DNA from: Chloroflexota bacterium
GTDB lineage: Bacteria; Chloroflexota; Anaerolineae; Anaerolineales; E44-bin32
Reading direction: 5' to 3'
NCBI GenBank assembly: GCA_022561385.1
Contig: JADFRG010000002.1
Coordinates: 1-64,000, forward strand
DNA length: 64,000 bases
Part shown: one piece after another, positions 52,933 to 61,564 of the stretch
Position numbering within the stretch: position 1 is the stretch's first letter
How the letters are laid out: every line of letters begins with the position of its first letter
Program-made: the position numbers and the translations under genes
The notes under the pieces: generated by a model
What the model was told of the DNA's origin: nothing
Databases searched by the model: none
The model's input: the letters and a program-made list of their open reading frames with translations, nothing else

Positions 52933-53976
52933 CTAGGTGGCTGGCTCTCGAGACCAAGCTCGAATTTCGATCGTAAGCCGTTCAAAGAAGCTTTGCGAAG
53001 GTAGAGCGCTCTCGCCATAGGTCAGGTCCACGATGCGCGCTTCCACCTCTAGTGAGGCGGTCTGCAGCGAAATCACTCCGCCTGGCTCCGCAACGATCGG
53101 GTCCCCCTTTGCCGATAGTCGGCTGCGGGTTTCGGCATCGTTGTATGCATAATTGCTCATTAAGACCTTCGTGACGGTCTGAATATCGTTCTTATCGAAC
53201 AGCCAGACCTCAAAGGCGGAGACCTTATTTGGTTCTCCGGCCCCCATCAAATCGCCGATTCCGACGCCGCACTCACCCAAGAAATCGCCGGTCGGACTCT
53301 CGATGCTGAATGAGTCGTCGTAGTCGTCATCTCCCAGGGCGTAAATGGTCCTGAAAGTGGCTAAACTATCGTCTCCGGTCGCTTCAGAGTCGAACTGCAA
53401 GGCTTGCTCGGAAGGCACGTTCGAATCAGAAAGCCTCTCCGAGACGATCTCCCCCGAATCTGGAACCTCGGGAGCGACAAATCCCTCTTCGTTCTCTCGG
53501 CCGCGGGCCCTCATGACCAGAACCACTGCGAGCACGAGCCCGATAACTATCGTGGCGCCGCAGATCGGGACAACGAATCCGGAGATCTGTCCCAGTATCC
53601 CTGAGCTTGATTCTGCAGCGTCACCCGCTCCTGCGCTCTCTTCATCAATTTCAATGACGGCCCGGAATCCCTGAATGGCATTAGGGCTCAACGCTCGAGG
53701 GTTTTCTGAAACGGCTACGAGCGCGAGGTTCCCGTTTTCGCCGAGGGCCTGATAACGAAGCACGGCCAGTTCGGCATCTGTGTTTACCGCGTAGGAGTCA
53801 ATAGCCATCCGCAGGAAATCTTCCTGCAGATCCGCGCGCAATTGTTGAGGCTCTCCGTTGATCCACTCAACCGGATTGATCACCCAGGCATAAACCATAC
53901 CGACGGCGACGCCGATGATCAAGGCAATAAGCGGGAGTACCCACTTTCGATTGGTGATGTCTAAGATCGATTCCAC
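52933..53976 (-). CDS. Two-helix membrane protein of unknown function
   Basis: A 347-residue protein. It has a first membrane helix (about 12-33, LPLIALIIGVAVGMVYAWVI) and an external region of about 100 residues (NPVEWINGEPQQLRADLQEDF). A second helix follows (about 133-155), then an acidic linker (GDDDYDDSF) and a C-terminal beta-rich domain of about 150 residues. Start GTG with GAGGGG four bases upstream, and TAGAAT further up as a likely -10. It follows topA on the same strand. I do not know its role. Confidence 0.72.
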   Translation of the reverse strand: MESILDITNRKWVLPLIALIIGVAVGMVYAWVINPVEWINGEPQQLRADLQEDFLRMAIDSYAVNTDAELAVLRYQALGENGNLALVAVSENPRALSPNAIQGFRAVIEIDEESAGAGDAAESSSGILGQISGFVVPICGATIVIGLVLAVVLVMRARGRENEEGFVAPEVPDSGEIVSERLSDSNVPSEQALQFDSEATGDDSLATFRTIYALGDDDYDDSFSIESPTGDFLGECGVGIGDLMGAGEPNKVSAFEVWLFDKNDIQTVTKVLMSNYAYNDAETRSRLSAKGDPIVAEPGGVISLQTASLEVEARIVDLTYGESALPSQSFFERLTIEIRAWSREPAT

Positions 53977-54071
53977 AGTTCCCCTCTTCCCCGGATCCTA
54001 CTGGAACCTTGCAGAAACCCGGCGAATTCTAGTCTGATCGCAAGGCCAAGGCAACCGTGGTGTTGCACGTA

Positions 54072-56399
54072 CTATGCCAGATCCGCCTCTTTGAGGTGTA
54101 TTTCATCATGTTCGTAGACGTTTTCGCATTTGAGGCATTGGAGATGCCTACGATTCTGATGCACGAGCAAGCCACCGCAATTCGGACACGGCGTGGGTTC
54201 AGGCCGTTTCCAGGAAGTAAATTCACATTCAGGGTAATTTGAGCAACCGTAGAACGTACGTCCCTTGCGGGTGCGCCGTTCCGCGAGCTCGCCACCATCC
54301 AACGGGCATAACACACCAATCTTTTCGAGCCAGGGTTCGGTATGGCGACACTCCGGAAAATTGGAGCAGCCGATAAACTTGCCATATCTACCGTAACGAA
54401 TCAACAGTTGGTTGTCACACTCCGGACACTTGCGGTCGATGAGCTCCGGTTCGGCCTTGACCTCGGGCATCAGTTCGCGGGCCCGCTCCAGCTGCACTTC
54501 AAAGGGCTCATAGAACTCACGCACCACATCTACCCAATTTCGATCTCCTTCGGCCACCTCGTCCAATTCCTGCTCCATGCGCGCGGTGAACCCCAGGTCC
54601 ACGATATTGGGGAAGTGGTCGACGAGTAGATCGTTTACCGTCATTCCAATCTCAGTGGGAATCATCCTTCGTTTGTCGCGCTCCACATAACCACGGCGCT
54701 GGAGAGTACTTAAGATCGGAGCGTAGGTGGATGGTCTTCCGATCCCATTCTCTTCCAACGCTCGGATCAAGCTGGCATCGCTATACCGAGCGGGCGGCTG
54801 CGTGAAGTGCTGCTCGGGGAATAATTCTTTGAGCTCCAACGGATCGTCCTTGCTTAACGCTGGAAGGCGTTCCAGGCTGGCAGAAGCTTCAGGTTCTTCG
54901 GATTTCCGATCCGCCAGCACTGCCAGGAAGCCGGGGAACCTCAGACTGGAGGCGTTGACCTTGAAAAGATACTCATGTGCCTCCGATCTCCCCACCGCTT
55001 CGATGGAGAGCGTGTCGTATTCGGCCGGCTTCATCTGAGACGCAAGGAACCGGCGCCATACCAGCTGGTAAAGCTTGTGCTGATCTTTGCTCAGCAAGCC
55101 CTTGATCGATTCTGGAGTTCGGGCAATCGAGGTCGGGCGTATGGCCTCGTGTGCCTCTTGTGCTCGCCGCGCGCGCGTTTTATATGTGGGCGGCTCTTCC
55201 GGTAGGTGTTCCTCGCCAAATTTAGAGCGAATGACCTGGCGCGCCTCAGCCTGCGCCGACTTGGACACTTGCGTCGAGTCGGTCCGCATGTAAGTGATCA
55301 GTCCCGACGGTTCGTGGCTGTTGAGATCGATACCTTCGTAAAGCTGCTGAGCGATAGCCATGGTTTTGCGGGCAGAGTAGCGCAGCCGACGGGAGGCAGA
55401 TTGCTGCATCGAGCTCGTAATAAAGGGCGACGGTGGCTTGCGAGTGCGGCTGTCGAGCTTCACCTTGCCCACCTTGTACTCCGCCCCACGCAGGTCGGAC
55501 AGCAACCCATCCGCCGTTAATTGGGAAGCAACCTCTAGGTCTTCTCCGTCCACTTTTCTCAGGCCGGCCCTGAACATCGGGGGCTTTTCTGAATTCAGAA
55601 AGTCGCCATCGATGGACCAGTATTCCTTGGGGTCGAAATTCTCGATCTCTCGCTCTCGGTCAACGACCAGCCTTAGAGCCACCGATTGGACTCGACCCGC
55701 CGATAGGCGGCTGCGGACCTTGGTCCACAATATGGGACTGATGTTGTAGCCAACAAGGCGATCAAGAATGCGGCGTGCTTGCTGTGCGTCAACCAGATTG
55801 GTATCGATGCTGCGCGGATTCCGGAATGCCTCCTCAATGGCCTCTTTCGTTATCTCGTGGAATACGACCCGCCGGGCTTGATCGGCATCGATCTCGGCCG
55901 CCTCGAGCAGGTGCCAGGCGATGGCTTCCCCCTCCCGATCGGGGTCCGTCGCCAGATACACTTCTTCCGCTTGTGCGACGGCCTTCTTCAACTCCTTGAC
56001 GATCTCTCTCTTTTCGTTAGGGACGCGATACTTGGGCTCAAAGTTATTCTCAACCGCGACCGAGATTTGCGAACGAAGGAGGTCTCGGACGTGTCCAATC
56101 GACGCCTTAACCGTGTAGCCCTTGCCCAGGTAGCGACTTACGGTGCGCGCCTTGGCCGGAGATTCAACAATAACCATCTTCCCCTTTCGGCGCACCTTCG
56201 AGCTCTTGGTTCGTGGCTTGACCTCCGAGGGCTCCAGCCCGTCGTGTGCCGGCGTCCGGCCCATTCGATACAGTTTGGAACCACAGACCGGACACACGCC
56301 ACGCGTGGCCGGAGAACCGGCGGAGGTAAAGGTGGCCTCCAGGTTCTCCATGGGTCGCTTACTTTTGCACTTCAAGCAGTACGTCTCTAGGTCAGGCAT
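54072..56399 (-). CDS. topA: DNA topoisomerase I with extra N-terminal zinc ribbon
   Basis: A 775-residue type IA topoisomerase that relaxes negative supercoils. Residues 1-50 are an added zinc ribbon (YCLKCKSKRPM, GVCPVCGSKLYRMG) like DUF5679. The TOPRIM domain begins at MVIVESPAKARTVSRYLG. The active Tyr lies in LITYMRTDST. Three zinc fingers close the protein (CPECDNQLL, CPLDGGELA, CPNCGGLLV). The ATG at 56399 overlaps the upstream gene by 8 bp. The operon is dprA, sugar-nucleotide transferase, topA. Confidence 0.93.
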   Translation of the reverse strand: MPDLETYCLKCKSKRPMENLEATFTSAGSPATRGVCPVCGSKLYRMGRTPAHDGLEPSEVKPRTKSSKVRRKGKMVIVESPAKARTVSRYLGKGYTVKASIGHVRDLLRSQISVAVENNFEPKYRVPNEKREIVKELKKAVAQAEEVYLATDPDREGEAIAWHLLEAAEIDADQARRVVFHEITKEAIEEAFRNPRSIDTNLVDAQQARRILDRLVGYNISPILWTKVRSRLSAGRVQSVALRLVVDREREIENFDPKEYWSIDGDFLNSEKPPMFRAGLRKVDGEDLEVASQLTADGLLSDLRGAEYKVGKVKLDSRTRKPPSPFITSSMQQSASRRLRYSARKTMAIAQQLYEGIDLNSHEPSGLITYMRTDSTQVSKSAQAEARQVIRSKFGEEHLPEEPPTYKTRARRAQEAHEAIRPTSIARTPESIKGLLSKDQHKLYQLVWRRFLASQMKPAEYDTLSIEAVGRSEAHEYLFKVNASSLRFPGFLAVLADRKSEEPEASASLERLPALSKDDPLELKELFPEQHFTQPPARYSDASLIRALEENGIGRPSTYAPILSTLQRRGYVERDKRRMIPTEIGMTVNDLLVDHFPNIVDLGFTARMEQELDEVAEGDRNWVDVVREFYEPFEVQLERARELMPEVKAEPELIDRKCPECDNQLLIRYGRYGKFIGCSNFPECRHTEPWLEKIGVLCPLDGGELAERRTRKGRTFYGCSNYPECEFTSWKRPEPTPCPNCGGLLVHQNRRHLQCLKCENVYEHDEIHLKEADLA

Positions 56400-57489
56400 A
56401 ATCCTCCAGACCGGATTCAGATAGCCTTGCAACCAGACTCCTTACCTCTTCCGCCCGGCCGCGATCGCAAATCAATATCACGTCTTTGGTATCCACGATA
56501 ACAACATCCTCCAGACCCAGGGTTGCGATCAGGCGGTGCAGGCCTCGCTCCTGATAAATCACCACCCCTTTGGTATCCGACAGCAGGGTATCGTTCGCCC
56601 GGACGATATTTCCGCGCGCGTCCGACTCCAACAAGTCTCCGAGCCGATCCCAACCCCCAACGTCCCACCAGCCCAGATCATCGGCCGGGATCACGACCAC
56701 TCCCTTAGCGCCTTCCATAATTCCATAATCGATCGTTTGGCTCTCCAGTCCTTCCCAAACTCGGGCAAGCACTGCGGATTCCTCTGGGGTTCCAACCGAC
56801 CGCTCGATCTCTTTCAGCGCAGAGTGCAAATTGGGCATCAATCGCTCGATCTCCTCCAGAATTCGCTCCGCGGTCCAGACGAACATGCCCGAGTTCCATA
56901 CGTACTCACCACTCCCAACATATTCGACGGCGGCAGGATAATCAGGCTTCTCTTTGAATTGTGCAACTGAACGAACGTCGAATCCCGCCTCGGAATCCAG
57001 CTTTTTGCCCAGGTGGATGTAGCCATAGCCGGTGGATGGTGCGGAAGGGGCGATTCCCAGGGTAACCAGTTCACCTTTCATCGCCCGCGTCTCAGCGGCT
57101 CCCAGCAATTCCAGAAAGCGAACCTCGTTGCGGATGATGTGGTCCGCAGTCAGGCAAGCCATAACCGTGCGCGGATTCTGGCGAGCCAGCACGGAGGCCG
57201 CATACCCGATGACGGATGCCGTCCCACGTGGCATCGGCTCATTCAAGAAGTTGTCCGCGGTCAGCGAGGGGACCTGGCGCTGAAGGATGCCAGCCATAGA
57301 TTCGACCGAAACGACCAGGATCCGATCCGGCGGCAGTGCGGGCGCGAGCCGATCGACAGCCATCTGAAATAACGTCCGATCGCCCAGGATCGCCAGGCTC
57401 TGCTTGGGGCGATCGATCCGGGAAAGGGGCCACAGTCGGGTCCCGCCGCCACCCGCCATAATTACCGCGGTTGTATGTTCGAGAGTCAT
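56392..57489 (-). CDS. Mannose-1-phosphate guanylyltransferase
   Basis: A 365-residue nucleotidyltransferase that makes GDP-mannose from GTP and mannose-1-phosphate. It has VIMAGGGGTRLWPLSRIDRPKQ at the N terminus, GYGYIHLGKK, FKEKPD, WNSGMFVW and DLGWWDVGGWD. It lacks the C-terminal isomerase half of ManC/AlgA proteins. The ATG overlaps the dprA stop (ATGA) and its stop overlaps topA. A mannosyl donor would suit the polyprenyl-phosphate sugar synthase at 15213-15899. Confidence 0.92.
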   Translation of the reverse strand: MTLEHTTAVIMAGGGGTRLWPLSRIDRPKQSLAILGDRTLFQMAVDRLAPALPPDRILVVSVESMAGILQRQVPSLTADNFLNEPMPRGTASVIGYAASVLARQNPRTVMACLTADHIIRNEVRFLELLGAAETRAMKGELVTLGIAPSAPSTGYGYIHLGKKLDSEAGFDVRSVAQFKEKPDYPAAVEYVGSGEYVWNSGMFVWTAERILEEIERLMPNLHSALKEIERSVGTPEESAVLARVWEGLESQTIDYGIMEGAKGVVVIPADDLGWWDVGGWDRLGDLLESDARGNIVRANDTLLSDTKGVVIYQERGLHRLIATLGLEDVVIVDTKDVILICDRGRAEEVRSLVARLSESGLEDYA

Positions 57490-58625
57490 CCTAGCCTGTA
57501 CTCTGCGCGTGGTTCGCGCGCCCGCACGTAGTGCATTCCACCCACCTGGCGGGCCTGCCCGCGCAGTTCCAATATGGATAGGCAGGCGGTCAGGTCCGCG
57601 ATGGGTAGATCGGTTCGGGCCCGAAGTTCGTCGATGTGAATCGGTTCGGGGCCTAATCTGCCGAGCACTAATCTCTCGGTCTTGTCCTCCGGAAGAGTCG
57701 CGGGTGCCGCCTGGGCCACCAAATCCAGGTTTAAAACCTCCAGGACATCATCGACGGAGGTGGCGGGGAATGCACCCTGACTGATCAGGCGATTAACGCC
57801 TTTGCTTCCACGATCATAGATTCGACCAGGTACACCGAATACGTCTCGACCCTGTTCCACTGCGAAATTGGCGGTGATCAGCGCGCCGCTCCGTTCTCCC
57901 GCCTGGACCACAATAACCGCCAACGACAGTCCGGAAATGATCCGGTTGCGGGGCGGGAAATTGCTGCCCTCTGGCCGCGTTCCGAGCGGGTAGTCAGTGA
58001 CCACGGCTCCCGCCTCGGCGATCGAGCGGGCCAGCTTGCGATGCTCGGGTGGGTAGATTTGGTCCAGCCCAGATCCTAAGACAGCGATGGTCCGCCCGCC
58101 TGCTTCGAGTGCCGCTTTGTGGGCGATGCCATCAATGCCCCGGGCCATGCCGGAGACAATCGTCACCCCGCTGGCTGCCAGCCCCGAAGCCAGGTCACGT
58201 GCCACGGCCTTGCCATACGGGTTCGCGCGCCGGGTGCCCACGATGGCGGCCGCCACGCGATCCTCTGGCAGCAATTCGCCCCAGATGTGAAGCAAAATTG
58301 GCGGGGAATGTATCTCAGTCAGACCCTCTGGATAATCGGCATCGTCTAACGACATTAACTTGAATCCCATGCCAAGTACTCGCTCCAGTTCCGCATCCAG
58401 ATCCATAACATCACGCGCCTGTATGAATTTTTCGACCGTCTTCTGTCCCAGCCCCGCAGCTCGCAACTGAGCCGGAGAAGCCATCCAGGCCGCCTCGACC
58501 CCTCGAAAAGCTTCAAGCAACGCGCGAAGTCGTACGGGGCCGATGCCGGAGACCCGATTGAATCCCAACCAGTATTTTAGTTGCCGAGAACTGATGATGC
58601 TTCCCCCCGAGAGCCGGCCGAGCAT
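57486..58625 (-). CDS. dprA: DNA-processing protein DprA
   Basis: A 379-residue (by longest frame) Rossmann-fold protein that loads RecA on incoming single-stranded DNA. It shows WLGFNRVSGIGPVRLRALL, AAIVGTRRANPYG, VSGMARGIDGIAHKAAL, LGSGLDQIYPPEHR and RPEGSNFPPRNRIISGLS. A C-terminal winged helix follows. The start is uncertain, because a TTGACA-18-TATGCT promoter covers the ATG at 58625. If that promoter is used, translation must begin downstream, possibly at ATC codons near 58598 after GGGGGG or at TTG 58568. It is the first gene of the dprA-topA operon. Confidence 0.9.
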   Translation of the reverse strand: MLGRLSGGSIISSRQLKYWLGFNRVSGIGPVRLRALLEAFRGVEAAWMASPAQLRAAGLGQKTVEKFIQARDVMDLDAELERVLGMGFKLMSLDDADYPEGLTEIHSPPILLHIWGELLPEDRVAAAIVGTRRANPYGKAVARDLASGLAASGVTIVSGMARGIDGIAHKAALEAGGRTIAVLGSGLDQIYPPEHRKLARSIAEAGAVVTDYPLGTRPEGSNFPPRNRIISGLSLAVIVVQAGERSGALITANFAVEQGRDVFGVPGRIYDRGSKGVNRLISQGAFPATSVDDVLEVLNLDLVAQAAPATLPEDKTERLVLGRLGPEPIHIDELRARTDLPIADLTACLSILELRGQARQVGGMHYVRAREPRAEYRLG

Positions 58626-58650
58626 ACCATAGCGATTTTCACGGTGTCAA
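58621..58650 (-). promoter_or_regulatory. Promoter overlapping the annotated dprA start
   Basis: On the minus strand TTGACA (58650-58645), an 18-bp spacer and TATGCT (58626-58621) predict transcription from about 58614. The -10 box contains the first ATG of the dprA reading frame. Confidence 0.55.
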
Positions 58651-58726
58651 GCGGGGGAAATTGTCGGAGAGAGGCCTGGAAGCAGCGTGCGCGCCCGAGC
58701 GTGGCTTCTGAAGATCGGAGAAATCG

Positions 58727-58803
58727 TGGCGGGGATGACGGGATTCGAACCCGCGATCTCTGCCTTGACAGGGCAGCGTGTTAGGCCGCTACACCACACC
58801 CCC
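58727..58803 (-). tRNA. tRNA-Asp (GTC)
   Basis: On the minus strand the acceptor GGGGGTG pairs with CATCCCC (one G-U pair). The anticodon arm has loop CTGTCAA with anticodon GTC, and the T-arm is GGGTTCGAATCCC. The discriminator is G and CCA is encoded. It lies 30 bp downstream of the threonine aldolase gene on the same strand, with TAGACT upstream as a possible -10. Confidence 0.95.
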
Positions 58804-58833
58804 GGGCGCCGGCAAGTCTACCATAAGTTCGTT

Positions 58834-59877
58834 TTACGAAGCTACGGTGGCCCGCGCGAAGCCCTGAATAACTCGATCGATTGCGGCCTCGTCGATCCAA
58901 TAGTGGACGACGAGCCGCATTCGATACTCGTCGCGAGCGATCAGTTTGATGCCGTCTTTCCCCAACCGCTGAATAATGTCGCTTGTAGTGATTCCCGCTT
59001 TGGGGTCCAGTTTGAGATAAACCATATTCGACGGCGGAGGGTCCTGTTCTAAGGAGATGGCTGGCAAGGCCTGTAGGCCCTCGGCGAGGCGGCGCGCCCG
59101 CGCATGATCTTCGGACAGAAGATCGACCATCTTGTCCAACGCTACTATGCCGGCCGCGGCCAGGATTCCCGCCTGCCTCATCCCACCGCCGAGCTGCTTT
59201 CGTGCACGCCTGGCGCGCTGGATGAATTCCTCGGCTCCACAAAGCACCGATCCTACCGGCGCACATAGACCTTTCGAGAGGCAGAAGGTGACCGAATCGA
59301 CAGACTCGGCAAGGGCGGAGACTGGGACTCGAAGCACCGCCGACGCGTTGAAAATTCGCGCCCCGTCGAGATGTAATTTCAATCCATGCTCTTTCGCGAT
59401 GGCTGAGACCGAGTCCATGTAATCCGGGGTAAGGACCGCCCCGCCCGACGAGTTGTGCGTATTCTCGAGCACAATCAGCCGACTGATGGGGAAATGTTCG
59501 TCGTCGGCTCGAATCGCGGCTTGAATGTCCTCCAGGCGCAACGTCCCATCCGCTTGATTGGGAATGGCACGTGTGTGAACCCCACCAAGTGCAGAAACTC
59601 CGCCGGCCTCATAAAGGTACGTGTGCGATTTATCCCCGAGAATGATCTCGTCTCCGCGCTGACAATGGCTGAGCACGGCCGCCAGGTTCCCCATAGTGCC
59701 CGAGGCGACAAAAACGGCCGCTGGCATTGCCATCCGCTCGGCGGCCAACTTTTCGAGCCGGAGCACGGTAGGATCATCTCCAAACACGTCGTCACCCACT
59801 TCCGCCTGGGCCATCGCCTGACGCATTTCCGGTGTGGGATGTGTAACGGTGTCCGATCGGAGGTCAATCCAATTCAT
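58834..59877 (-). CDS. Low-specificity L-threonine aldolase
   Basis: A 347-residue PLP enzyme (fold type I) that splits threonine or allo-threonine to glycine and acetaldehyde. It shows IDLRSDTVTHPTPEMR at the N terminus, GDDVFGDDPTVLRLE, KLHLDGARIFNA and the PLP lysine in TFCLSKGLCAPVGS. I start at ATG 59877, where homology begins. An ATG at 59943 would add 22 Gly/Ala-rich residues. It stands alone upstream of tRNA-Asp. Confidence 0.92.
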   Translation of the reverse strand: MNWIDLRSDTVTHPTPEMRQAMAQAEVGDDVFGDDPTVLRLEKLAAERMAMPAAVFVASGTMGNLAAVLSHCQRGDEIILGDKSHTYLYEAGGVSALGGVHTRAIPNQADGTLRLEDIQAAIRADDEHFPISRLIVLENTHNSSGGAVLTPDYMDSVSAIAKEHGLKLHLDGARIFNASAVLRVPVSALAESVDSVTFCLSKGLCAPVGSVLCGAEEFIQRARRARKQLGGGMRQAGILAAAGIVALDKMVDLLSEDHARARRLAEGLQALPAISLEQDPPPSNMVYLKLDPKAGITTSDIIQRLGKDGIKLIARDEYRMRLVVHYWIDEAAIDRVIQGFARATVAS

Positions 59878-60064
59878 ATCTGTCTGCTGGTCTGATTCCG
59901 CCCCCCATGCCCCGCTTCCGGCGCCTTGCTTCGTATCGGGCATGTTATCGCTTGGACGAATTGATGTCTATGCGCACAGTATGGCGCGGGGCCCTGGATT
60001 TTGCGCGAGGCAACACTCCGCAGTCCTCAGCGAGGGCCGTTCAGCATCGTGGGGCATCATCGAT

Positions 60065-60964
60065 CTAAAGGCGTCGCGCGCGCCGGATGGCGTCCGACAG
60101 GTCCGCCGGGATGGGGGCTTCGAATTCTTCCCGATCGGGGAATTTAAGCTTCCACGCGTGCAGCTGCTGGCGCTCCACACCGAGGCTACGGTCTCTGTGC
60201 CCGTACACCTCGTCCCCCACCACCGGGCATCCGATGAATTTCATATGGATGCGAACTTGATGCGTCCGGCCCGTGATCGGAAACGCCTCCATAAGTGTGT
60301 GTTGGCGGAAACTCTCTCTGATCCTGAATTCGGTGATCGCCGGGCGGCCGCCTTCCTGGACCGCGAACCTTTTCCGCATCCTGCGATCCCGCGCGATCGG
60401 TGCCTCCACCCGTCCTTTGTCGCTCGGCGGCGCGCCGTCGACCAATGCCAGGTAAGTTTTATCGATTTCTCGGGCTTTGAATTGCTGCTGCAACAGCGCC
60501 AGCGTTGTCTCGTTCTTGGCAAAAACAATTAATCCGGAAGTGTCTTTGTCGAGCCGATGCACCAGGCCCTCTCGACCTGCTTCCCCCAGGCCGCTAAGTT
60601 CCGGGGCATAGGCGATAGCCGCCTGAGCCAGCGTTCCGCGCGCGTGGCCAGGAGAGGGATGCACGACGATTCCGGGCGGCTTGTTGATCACCATATAGTC
60701 CACCGTCTCATGTACGATCTCGAGCCTCATCACCTCCGCATCATCGAGGGGTGACTCAGAATTAGGTTGAGATATTGAGATGGAGTCTCCAGAATGCAGC
60801 TCGAAGGACGGCTTGGCGATAATTTTGGAGTTGACCCCGACCCGACCATTGCGAATTAAGGATTGGACTACGGTGCGCGAAGTATCGGCGAGCCGATCCG
60901 CCAAATATGCATCCAGCCGGACGCCGGAAACTTCAACCTTTAAGTCGGCCGAATCAACTTTCAT
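60065..60964 (-). CDS. rluD: 23S rRNA pseudouridine synthase, RluD family
   Basis: A 299-residue pseudouridine synthase with an N-terminal S4 RNA-binding domain (RLDAYLADRLADTSRTVVQS). The catalytic Asp lies in GLVHRLDKDTSGLIVFAKN. GRTHQVRIHMKFIGCPVVGD is the later family motif. Its likely targets are the helix 69 uridines of 23S rRNA. GGAG precedes the ATG by six bases. It lies 19 bp after lspA, in the ileS-lspA-rluD cluster. Confidence 0.93.
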   Translation of the reverse strand: MKVDSADLKVEVSGVRLDAYLADRLADTSRTVVQSLIRNGRVGVNSKIIAKPSFELHSGDSISISQPNSESPLDDAEVMRLEIVHETVDYMVINKPPGIVVHPSPGHARGTLAQAAIAYAPELSGLGEAGREGLVHRLDKDTSGLIVFAKNETTLALLQQQFKAREIDKTYLALVDGAPPSDKGRVEAPIARDRRMRKRFAVQEGGRPAITEFRIRESFRQHTLMEAFPITGRTHQVRIHMKFIGCPVVGDEVYGHRDRSLGVERQQLHAWKLKFPDREEFEAPIPADLSDAIRRARRL

Positions 60965-60983
60965 CCTGCGCTCCGCGCGGAGC

Positions 60984-61508
60984 TTATCCAGTAGATTGTT
61001 CGATGCCGCTGTGGGATTCTGCCTCTGCCTCGATGCGATTCCTGCGTTCCTGAATAAAAGAGGACAAAATCAAAATTACAACGCCAAGGAAGATGGATGC
61101 ATCCGCAATATTAAAAACTGGAAATCTGCCTACCGATAGGTAATCTGTGACCTGGCCGCCCTGGATTAGGCGGTCGGCCAGGTTGCCGAGTGCTCCCCCC
61201 AGTTGAAGTGCAAGGGCGATGCGCAGTGCGGTCTGAGACCTGGGCACACGAGGGTAGTAAAAAATGATGGCAAGCGATACAAGAACGGCAAGCACCGTAA
61301 AAAATAGGGCACCGTCCTTAAAAATGCCGAAGGCTGCGCCCGTATTCGACGAATGGATGATCCGCGCGTAGGGCGCCAGCCATTCCCATGGAACCCAACG
61401 CTCGCCGGGCGCCAAATTGAGACGCACGAAGTACTTCGTCCATTGATCTAACGCAACCACGATTCCCGATATCAGGGCCAGCTTAAGGTAATCTCTAAAT
61501 AGCCTCAC
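60984..61508 (-). CDS. lspA: Lipoprotein signal peptidase
   Basis: A 174-residue inner-membrane aspartic protease that removes signal peptides from lipoproteins. It has about four membrane helices, VALDQWTKYFVR, SSNTGAAFGIF, and the catalytic Asp pair in GNLADRLIQGGQVTDYLSV and FPVFNIADASI. The start is GTG. It would process the lipoproteins encoded at 36192 and 37473. It sits between ileS and rluD, a common arrangement. Confidence 0.95.
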   Translation of the reverse strand: MRLFRDYLKLALISGIVVALDQWTKYFVRLNLAPGERWVPWEWLAPYARIIHSSNTGAAFGIFKDGALFFTVLAVLVSLAIIFYYPRVPRSQTALRIALALQLGGALGNLADRLIQGGQVTDYLSVGRFPVFNIADASIFLGVVILILSSFIQERRNRIEAEAESHSGIEQSTG

Positions 61509-61564
61509 AATGCTCGATCCTCGGCTGGGGATTGTATCTCAAGCCCCCCATGCAGACTGCAGAA

